From positions 50,066,722 through 50,130,721 of the forward strand of contig NC_056000.1 of assembly GCF_018446385.1 (NCBI RefSeq): a stretch of DNA of 64,000 bases, in the 5' to 3' direction. Each line of letters opens with the position of its first letter. Position 1 is the first letter of the stretch. The DNA is from Zingiber officinale (lineage: Eukaryota; Streptophyta; Magnoliopsida; Zingiberales; Zingiberaceae). This document shows, one piece after another, positions 55,874-64,000 of the stretch. Below the pieces are notes generated by a model. It saw only the letters and a list, made by a program, of their open reading frames with translations. It made no database searches and had not been told where the DNA came from. The position numbers were made by a program, and so were the translations under genes.

Positions 55874-56459
55874 CGCCGGCCGGTGGCTCTCCCCCCTTTC
55901 TCCGATCAATTGCCTCTCCGCCCTCTTCAATTCGCTGCAATCGAATCCGATCGAGCGGAAGCCGAACGAGAAAGGGAAAATTTGGGGGACGGGGTGGACG
56001 GGGACCGCGTTAGGCAACGAAGACTTGGGATTCGATCCACGATTAATTTTAACTCGAATCATGCTGGCACTGGATCGCAAATCGTACGGTATCAGATTTT
56101 TTGACCGATTCTTTTGTTCTTTTTTTTATTCTCGTCCAAGTCTTTTTATTGTTATTATTTTTGGCCCGCTTAAATTCTCTCTTTTGTAAAATGCTCTCGG
56201 GGTCTATTTCTCAATTTTCTCTCCTCCCCTTCTTTCTTACGGGCTATATAAAATAAAATTTTAATTGAATACATTTAAAATATATTTTTTAATACCTAAA
56301 TTTAATTTTAATTTTTAATCCATTTAATAATTTAATAAATACATACTGTGTTGAATAGAAATAGATGAGCACTATCATTTGATTGAATATGTATAATGCA
56401 AATAATTGAGATAAATGATGTGGTAAATGTGGTATTATTCCAGCCCAGCCTGAGCTTGC

Positions 56460-56467
56460 TATAAATA
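56460..56467 (+). promoter_or_regulatory. TATA box of the RNA-binding protein gene
   Basis: TATAAATA, 62-69 bp before the ATG at 56529. The spacing leaves a 5' UTR of about 30-35 bases. Confidence 0.6.
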
Positions 56468-56528
56468 CGGCCCGTTTAAGAAATGGTCACCAGTGAGCCC
56501 CTCCGCCTGGTTGCCGCTTGCGCTGTCC

Positions 56529-59500
56529 ATGGACGCCACGCCGGCCGGTTACTACCACCCACCAACCTCCACCGGATACTACCACTCTCCTCCGACCTCC
56601 TCCCGCCACCCGTACTACTCTCTGCCTCCGGTTCAGGCTTCTCCGCCGTCTCACAGAGCTCCTCCACTCCCGTACAGCCGCACGCCGCTACCTCCGCTGC
56701 GCCAGTCCCATCACTCCCCACCGTACGCACTTCACCGAACTCCCCCATATGGAGCCGCCTACGCAGCGTCTGGAGAGCTGCCTTCGTTCGACGAGGTCCG
56801 GACCCTCTTCGTAGCAGGGCTCCCTGGCGACGTGAAGGTTCGTGAAGTATATAACCTCTTCCGGGAGTTCCCTGGGTACTAGTCGGCACAACTCAGGAGC
56901 TCTGGACAGTCCTTTCAGGTGCGCCTATTCGTCATTGCTCTTCTCTTGGTCTTCCCTATTCATATTGTTAGGTTTTGGACCTTGACCTCTAAGTTTAAGG
57001 TTTCAAGTTGGAGTTAGATTTTCGCACTGAAAATTTTCACAATTCCATGGTAAAAATTTGATTTTATTCCTTTTCCGAGAATCTGGGAACAGAGTTCTTT
57101 GCCTAGGATCTAAATTACAATGTTTCTCTGATGTAAACCTTCGGAAACGCTGACGTCGCTTTTTTTTAGTGTTAGGGCAAGAAGCAGAAAGAATGAACTT
57201 AGGCTTTAATTTGTGTAATGAACTCAAAACTATGTAATCTTTTCCAGTGGATTCATGTTGATTGTGAAATCAATTTCTTGAAACATAAGATTTTTATGTT
57301 ATGTTGTTTGACTTTGTAATTCAACCTGAGTCATTTCTGACTACATGTATCCATACTGGAGTGTCACTACCGTGGAAACTTAGCTTCCTAATGTAATGCA
57401 TTTATCCCAAGTTGGCCTAGGATGGATTTGAAACTTTTATGGGAACCATGGTAAATCATACATCAGAATGATAAGTTATCAATATTATTTCATTGCCTGT
57501 AGATTGTAAATATTCAAAGAGGAAATTATTAAGATCCTTGCATGGAATATTTGGTTCGGTAGCTTACACTAGTGTTTATTAGGGTTATAAAAGGATTAGC
57601 AATAGAAGCAAAGCAAGTGTGGTTCTTAGATAGAATGGTTACAGTCGAAGCACCCTTTTGTTAATTTTTTATATTGCAGCTTCAATCCCTTTGCTGGTGA
57701 TTGTTTATCATGACTAATTTGTTTCTCCTTTTTTATGTCACAGGCTTATGTATTTTCTGTCTTTACTGATCAACAATCAGCGCTTGCTGCAATGCACTCC
57801 CTAAATGTACAAAATGATATGCTTTCCTTCCAATGGATTTCTCAATGATTTTTTTATAGCCCTATTGAGTCGGTATCACAAGAATTGTGTTTCTTCTCAA
57901 AACTCAACAATTAAGTATAATTTGTTTATTAATACTTGTTTGAGAAAATGGGCCTATTATATATCAACTCATATATACATTATAAGATTTATGTTCTATA
58001 TGCTAATTGAGTTAAGTTTACTACTCTTGGAATACTTTCAGCCACTTTGTTTCAATTGATTTTCTTGACAGTGTTAATCAATTTTGCCATTGGAATATTG
58101 TGTAAAATGTGTTTAATGATCCTTAATTTTAATGGTTTAGACTTCATACGATTCTTATATATTATTACTTAACTTTTAAATGGTTGAATGTTCTAGATTT
58201 TGCTCCAGTATAATCTACTTATTTGTCAATATTATTAGGTTCCGTCATTGAGTATAATTGTTGAATATAAGCATATGTATTTCCTTTTGCATATATGTAT
58301 TACTATTGCCTGTCATGCTGCTGTTTCTGGAACATTTATATGTGACTATGCATATCATTTACATTAGGGATGCCCCTTTGATTATTCAAGAAAAATGGGG
58401 CAGTGCTTTGATTTCTGCCTATTTTAATCATTCTTTGTGACGGGGAGCCTTGGCGCAACGGTAAAGTTATTGCTTCATGACCTAAAAGGTCACAAGTTCG
58501 AATCCTAGAAATAGCCTCTTGCAAAAAGCAAGGTAAGACTGCGTACAATGAATCCTTCCCCGAGACCCCGCATGGCGGGAGCTTCGTGCACTAAGCTGCC
58601 CTTTTTAATCATTCTTTGTTTATTGCAATCTCAAAAGATAATTAGCACCATTTCTCTTCCAGTATTGTCTCCTTTTTTCTTTATAGATATCAAAACAATA
58701 CATATTCTCCTCTCCAATATCTTCTCCACACCTCTAGGCTAATATTATATGTCACTTGATCCCTCTCCCAACATTAACTTTTCATCACAAGGATAGATAT
58801 TAGAATCATAATCTATCTTTTTTCACTAACAATTTTTTTCTTGGCATTCTCATACTTCCTAAATTGTGAGGACAGAGTTCTAAATTAAGCTCATTATCAA
58901 CTCTTTTTAAGAAAGACTAAGTTGTTTCATCGTTACTCTTCTCAATCGTTTCACCAGTATTGGATCTTCATCATCTTTGTTAAGTGCCTTATCAATTTAT
59001 TTTCTATTTGTCTGACATATTTTCATGTAGAAAGTTAAACATCAAGAGAGTGTGTTAGAAGTAAGAAGTATATGTGGTTGATATAGTTAATTGGTGTATT
59101 TTATTTATTGATTGCTGTGACCTTGTTAAAATGCAATAGTATTTTACCTCTCTTAATTGATTTTCTCTATTTTGGTAACCCCGCATGATATACACATTCA
59201 CCCGGTACACTAATTTCTTATTCACATCATTTCAAAACTCGAAAGTGTAAACTCAATTTGCTTTCCATGTTTAATACTTTCGTTATTTATCATAATGTTA
59301 AAAGATGATTTACAGGGATTGGTGTTTGACATTGAGAGAGAATTGAGTATTCACATTGATCTTGCGAAATCAAATTCTAGGTCCAAATGCCCAAGAACAG
59401 GTGCATTTCTTCATTCATTTTCTTTTTGTCTAACATATATGCCACCTAATATATCTAATAGTTTCCAGAACCTTAACTTGTGTTTTTGTTGAGTAGATGA

Positions 59501-59580
59501 AAACATATATTCTTCTGATAGAGGAGTTAGAGGGTCTGCATTCTGCTGCATAGTCAAGAGATATTCGAGATTCCAGTAAT
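56529..59580 (+). pseudogene. WHI3/Scw1-like RRM protein gene, apparently broken
   Basis: Exon 1 (56529-56918) encodes a Pro/Tyr/Ser-rich N-terminus and the first part of an RRM (DEVRTLFVAGLPGDVKVREV, then YNLFREFPGY). Exon 2 (57744-57806) reads AYVFSVFTDQQSALAAMHSL plus Asn. Exon 3 (59316-59400) reads GLVFDIERELSIHIDLAKSN followed by SRSK. These match, in order, the first RRM of plant WHI3/Scw1-type RNA-binding proteins, and GT-AG sites are in place. Odd: codon 118 (56880-56882) in exon 1 is TAG where the family has Glu, and the segment from about 59494 (ENIYSSDRGVRGSAF) loses the expected frame; I cannot find the second RRM downstream. A TATA box is intact and a SINE sits in intron 2. It may be a recent pseudogene or a truncating allele; a sequencing error at the TAG would not explain the missing 3' half. 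Confidence 0.75.
58439..58602 (+). mobile_element. Au-type SINE
   Basis: About 164 bp with a tRNA-like head: A box (TTGGCGCAACGG) and B box (GGTCACAAGTTCGAATCC), then the conserved Au text 'GCCTCTTGCAAAAAGCAAGG' and 'GAGACCCCGCATGGCGGGAG'. It is flanked by a perfect 17-bp duplication TTTTAATCATTCTTTGT (58422-58438, 58603-58619). It lies in intron 2 of the RRM gene in the same strand. The perfect duplication suggests a fairly recent insertion. Confidence 0.95.
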
Positions 59581-61198
59581 AGAAGCCATTCTTTGCTAGC
59601 AGTTAAAGATAGTTATTTGGTTCACCATCGCGGTTTGTCTGCATTTTGTTGTATGCATAATGCTACTTGATAATGTAACTGAGACATACCCTACTTGAAG
59701 TTGTGGCTTTTGTAACTGACTTGCTTATGGATATTCTTTTTGCAGGCACTAATGTCTGTGATATTGGTTTAAATATTTTAGTGTAATTCTAGATATAGCT
59801 GCAATAATTCCTCACATGGGTACACATTCCTCAAAAGCTCACGTTTACACGTTTACACGTCTTGGCACAATCTTCACACTAGCAGGTGCTGGAAGCAACG
59901 CTCACATGCTTTGAATGATTTATTCTTCTTACAGTGGTTATCCCTCCACACAAAGGTTTTGCACACAGTTTTTATGCTTAATTTTGCTTATTGAAACTTG
60001 CGAAGCACATTGGTAATAATACATAGCTGCACCTAGGCTATGGAAATGATGAGCAAGTATTGAGCATCTTAAAATGATTGTAGTTCAATTGATATTTTCA
60101 GGCATGACTGACAACTATCTTGTTCCTTTAACTGCAGCAACAAACAATTGGCTTATGATTCAGAGCACAATAATTTGGTGAGTTTTGGTTCTTTACTTTC
60201 ATCTCAATTGTCATATTATATACTCTAGTTTCTCTTTACTTGTTAGACAAAACTTAAGCCTTGCACCTTTCTTGGCATAAATAGGGATTTAAATCAATTT
60301 AATTTTGGAAAGCCTGAAGGCAATTAGGATGAATTTTTACTGTTGATGGCATCACAAAAATGCCTTTTCTCCTTTTAATTGTGTTGTAATCTGTTTTATA
60401 TGATCACTGAAGGAGGTTATGGTTTTTTTTTGTTTGTTTTTGTAGATTAAGGTTAGAAGCTTAAACAAAGACCTTGTAGTCCTAGTTTTTTCAAATTAAT
60501 GTAAATTGTATATCATCGGTTTGCTTCAGAGTTTCCGGTTATCCTTGTAGTGGCATTTGGCTGCGAGATGAACCAATCAAATGACTCTCCTTTAAACAAG
60601 AATGTTTCGTCTTAAGGAAAGTTGGTATTTTGTGTTAATCTGTTGTAAACTTCCATGAATTTCTTTGTTACTTATCATATTTACAATGTAATTTCAGAAC
60701 ATGAAGAAGTTTGGTTTAAACAAAATTCTGACATCATCCATGGGCCAAATATCATTTAGATGCTTGCACACTTGAATTCTATTACTAGTGATTTCTAACT
60801 GATATTTATCTTTGTACTGTCCTTTTAGTACTCGTGCAGACTTAACATGCTGAAGGATTCCTCCATCTTTCCATTGGTGCACCTGGAATGCCATTATTCA
60901 ACACTTATGATGCATGATTTCACTGCAGAAGTTAGTTGTCTCAAGTTTTTTCAAGGTTTTACAGCTTAATGTTAAATTTGTCTACTCTTTAACTAATGAT
61001 TCTATTTGCTAATTCCAAAAACAATCTTTCTACAAAAGGTCATATGCTGACCTCGGGCGCCTCCACATGGCCGACCCCATAGTCATCTGTAGATAAGTAA
61101 ATCAGAAACCGAGCAAGTCACCACATGGGAGAGTATTTTATCTCTGTTTCGCCGTGAATTGGCCCTTGCTCATTTCTATAAATCTACCATATGGTAAC
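59581..61198. other. Downstream region of the RRM pseudogene, no clear exon
   Basis: AT-rich. It may contain eroded 3' exons of the RRM gene, but I could not identify RNP motifs or the C-terminal RRM. No repeats with clear ends. Confidence 0.45.
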
Positions 61199-64000
61199 TG
61201 TTAGAATAAGTATAGGGGTAGTTTGGTCTTTTGGCTTCTTTCTTCTTTTCTATATAAAGGCCTAACTTGTGGTTCCTAAATACACGAGATTTTAGGTTTT
61301 ACTTTGTACATGGTATCAGAGCGAGGTTAAAACCCTAAACCTAATTTCCTTATCTCAGCGCCGCGCCTCTCTCTCTCGCCGCGAGCATCCCCTTCCTCGC
61401 ACCGCCTCCAATAAGGCAACGAGTTTTCCTTTGTACCGGGAACGGGATACGCGGTCGGTGACTCCTTCCGCGGCTTCCGCCTCTCCTGGACGGTCGACGA
61501 CGCGCCGCCGCCTACGTTGCCTCGCTGCCCTCCGTCGAACGCGCACCCGCTGCCGCTGTCTTCCCCCTCCGCCTCACTGCCCTCCGTCGAACGCGCACCC
61601 GCTGCCCTCCGTCGAACGCGTACCCGCTGCCACTGTCTTCCCGCTCCGCCTCCTTCCGCGCCGCCTCTCCTTCCTCGCGCCGCCTCCTTCCGCGCCGCCC
61701 TCCTTCCTCGCGCGGCCTCCTTCCACGCGCGAGTTCTCCAGCAGCGACGGGCCTCTCTCCAGCAGCGACAACCCTCCAGCGACGACCTTTCTGTCACACA
61801 TCTTTCTCTGCTGCGAACTCTCATCCAGCGGCGCCGTCTCTTTCTGCCTCTGATGTCCATCTCAAGTAACACCTGCAAGAGACACTTCTAAATTTCGTGC
61901 AGCAAATCTGCAGCTTACCTCTTCAAGTGCTTTGCTGTCTCGCCAAGATACTCCTAGTATTTCTGCAGTATTGTCAAGTGAACCTCCACCTCAAAGTTGA
62001 AGCAACCCTTTCCGATTGAGGTGGAGCTCCTTCCAGTTGTTGTTTCCCATTTGAGAGTTCAAGCAAGCGCAGTCCGGTTCATAGTTCTATTCATGGCTAC
62101 ATCTGGCGCTCCAAAGCCAGATACCTCAATCTTTACCAACCATATTACTGCACCCCTCTCTTCCGAGCAGTTGGATGGTAAAAATTATATCTCCTGTGCA
62201 TCTCACATTGAACTTTGGCTTGTTGGACAGGGGTATGAGACACATCTCACTCAAACTGAAGAAGATGTTCAAGACGCCGATCGTCCTCTGTGGAAGAAGG
62301 TTGACGCTCAGTTGTGTTGTATTATCCGAGCCACCATCCATTCATCTCTTAGGAATGTCTTCTGTACTCACAAAACCTGCAAAGCTGTTTGGACACAAGC
62401 TCAACAACTCTTTACAAACACTTCTCGGCGACTCTATCAAGTTTGTGAAGATCTCATGACTATCCTCAACGCCAATCAGATTAAGGATTCAATGTCAACT
62501 TATCTGGGTTCAGTTTCTAGCCTTCTTTGTGACTTCAATGAACTGCTTCCACCTACGGCTGATCCTGTTGAAGAGCTTGAAAATCGGAAGAATTTTTTTA
62601 TGTCTTTAGCTTTATATGGTCTGCCCACAGATTATTCTCATGTCCGTGACCAGATCCTGGGTAGCCCCACAGAAGCTACCATGGAAAATACCTGGGCGAC
62701 TCTTCTCCGTGTCCCGGCCAAAGTCTTGACGATGCATTCTTCTGTTCCTGTCGACTCGTCAGCTTTGGTCTCTCGACACAAAGGACCTCCACCTCGCAAG
62801 GGTGGCAAAGGACGCCCTTGGTGTGATCATTGCCATCGACCGGGACACACGATTGATAAATGCTGGAGTCTACATGGTCGTCCTCCTCGTGCTGCTCAGA
62901 TTGTTCAGAGTTCTGTTGCTCCTTCAGCTTCCACCTCACAGTTAACACCTTATTCGACTTCAACACCTTCCTATACTGACTTTCTGAAATGGTTTGAGGA
63001 TCGACAGGCTTCGGGTTCCACTGCTACCATTGCAGACGCTGGTACTTCCTTTGCTGGCATATCTCGTTCTTCGGGTCCTTGGGTTCTTGATTCGGGGGCC
63101 ACCGATCATATCATTGGTAATAAATCCCTTTTTTCCTCTCTCACTACTTCTGATAACTTACCAATGGTCACCATGGCCAATGGTTCCCAAACTCAATCCC
63201 AGGGTATTGGTATTGTTCATCCTTCTTCATCTCTTTCAATTCATAATGTTCTTTATATTCCCGACGCTCCTTTTAATTTATTGTCGATAAGTCAACTTAC
63301 TCGGTCTCTTGATTGTGTCATTTCTTTTACTAACACATCTGTTTCCTTACAGGACCGGAGTACGGGGAGGATGATTGGCTTCGGATGTGAATCCCATGGC
63401 CTATATCGGCTTCAACAACCCTCTTTTGTTGGTTCGGCGGCAACATCTTCACTACTTATTCATGCTCAGTTAGGATCTCCAGGTCTTAATAAGTTGAAAC
63501 AGTTACATCCTAGTCTTTCTCACTTAGAGTCTTTATCTTGTGAGTCGTGTCAATTAGGTAAGCATGTTCGTAGTTCTTTTTCTCCTCGCATTCAGAGTCG
63601 GGCTATGTCTCCTTTTGCTTTGGTTCATTCTAATGTTTGGGGTCCAAGTCGTATTTCTTCCACAATGGGGTCAAGATATTTTGTTACTTTTATAGACGAT
63701 TTTTCCCGTTGTACATGGCTATATCTAATGCAGGATCGTTCAGAATTGTTTTCTATTTTTGAATCCTTTTTCCTTGAAATAAAAACTCAATTTGGTACTT
63801 CCCTTCGAATTTTGCAAAGTGATAATGCACGTGAGTATTTATCTACTCAGTTTCGTACCTTCTTGACATCTCATGGCGTGTTGCATCGCACGTCTTGCCC
63901 TCATACCCCTCAACAGAATGGGGTTGCAGAACGCAAAAATCGTCATCTCCTTGAGACGACTCGGACTCTTCTTCTCCATTCTCATGTCCCTCATCAGTTT
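61199..64000 (+). mobile_element. R11: Ty1/copia retrotransposon, looks whole in the window, cut by the edge
   Basis: A short 5' LTR (61199-61310, TGTTAGAATA to GTACA, with TATATAAAG at 61251-61259) abuts a primer site TGGTATCAGAGC (61311-61322). A GC-rich leader of about 770 bp leads to an ATG at 62093, and the frame stays open to the window end. In order: gag ('LSSEQLDGKNYISCASHIEL'), a CCHC knuckle (CDHCHRPGHTIDKC), the protease motif WVLDSGATDHI, the pre-integrase zinc region (HAQLGSPG...CESCQLGKH) and the integrase core (DDFSRCTW, SDNAREY, PQQNGVAERKNRHLLE). Reverse transcriptase would lie beyond the window. The very short LTR recalls the Ale-type copia lineage; that is inference. The left LTR boundary is uncertain because its partner is not visible. 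Confidence 0.85.
61251..61259 (+). promoter_or_regulatory. TATA box in the R11 LTR
   Basis: TATATAAAG about 50 bp into the proposed LTR, followed by about 50 bp of R/U5 before the primer site. It supports the sense of the element. Confidence 0.6.

Noticed and set aside
56493-56528. Upstream GTG extension of the RRM gene
   Set aside because: The ATG at 56529 gives the usual N-terminus and suits the TATA box at 56460; the extension is not conserved in style.
58439-58520. Functional tRNA gene
   Set aside because: The A and B boxes belong to the SINE head; the sequence does not fold into a full cloverleaf and is followed by Au SINE text.
61327-61878. Arg-rich 183-residue frame on minus
   Set aside because: It mirrors the GC-rich leader of R11; no conserved motif.

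Overview
The window looks like plant nuclear DNA, most likely a monocot. The lectin receptor kinase and the VPS28 gene have GC-rich coding sequence, the MYB gene has the two classic R2R3 introns, the spacers are AT-rich, and an Au-type plant SINE and many LTR retrotransposons are present. A ginger/turmeric-like (Zingiberales) source is a guess only.

Host genes are few: an R2R3-MYB transcription factor (5617-6775, minus), a small basic plant protein of unknown function (30358-30774, plus), an L-type lectin receptor kinase (50365-52392, plus), the ESCRT-I subunit VPS28 (55229-55873, minus) and, head-to-head with it, a WHI3/Scw1-like RNA-binding protein gene that looks broken (56529 to about 59580, plus) and carries an Au SINE in an intron.

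About two thirds of the window is retrotransposon. I name the elements R0-R11. R0/R1 (1-2531): a minus-strand gag-bearing element with its LTR, inserted in an older LTR. R2 (8453-29978): a gag-only element with TSD ATTTT that contains a solo LTR (R3, 10650-12680). Its 3' LTR holds a four-level nest: solo LTR R4 (14473-29794), inside it R5 (14936-29208, TSD GAATT), inside R5's 3' LTR R6 (20779-27722, TSD GGTGC). R7 (32038-48731, TSD CTAAC) holds a copia element R8 (32068-38457, TSD GGTTG), a TRIM-like miniature element R9 (40562-41325) and solo LTR R10 (44040-45698, TSD TTATT). R11 (61199 to the window end) is a copia element that looks whole as far as it is visible. A Harbinger/Tourist-like MITE with a CT-rich core lies at 48784-49914.

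The most interesting signals are: (1) the R5/R10 LTR family, made of three tiers of short hairpin repeats whose arms differ from unit to unit but stay complementary, one tier carrying inverted W-box cores; (2) R6 and R7, two diverged Ty3-type elements that share one layout, an antisense gene with its own TATA box, then a coiled-coil segment, then a tandem array; (3) in R8, a 13-base stretch at the primer-site position that is an exact reverse complement of a stretch in its own LTR; (4) paired G-boxes and two MSA-like (mitotic) elements just upstream of the small unknown gene. I found no CRISPR array, rRNA gene, functional tRNA gene or defence system; all similarity statements come from reading the sequence, not from searches.
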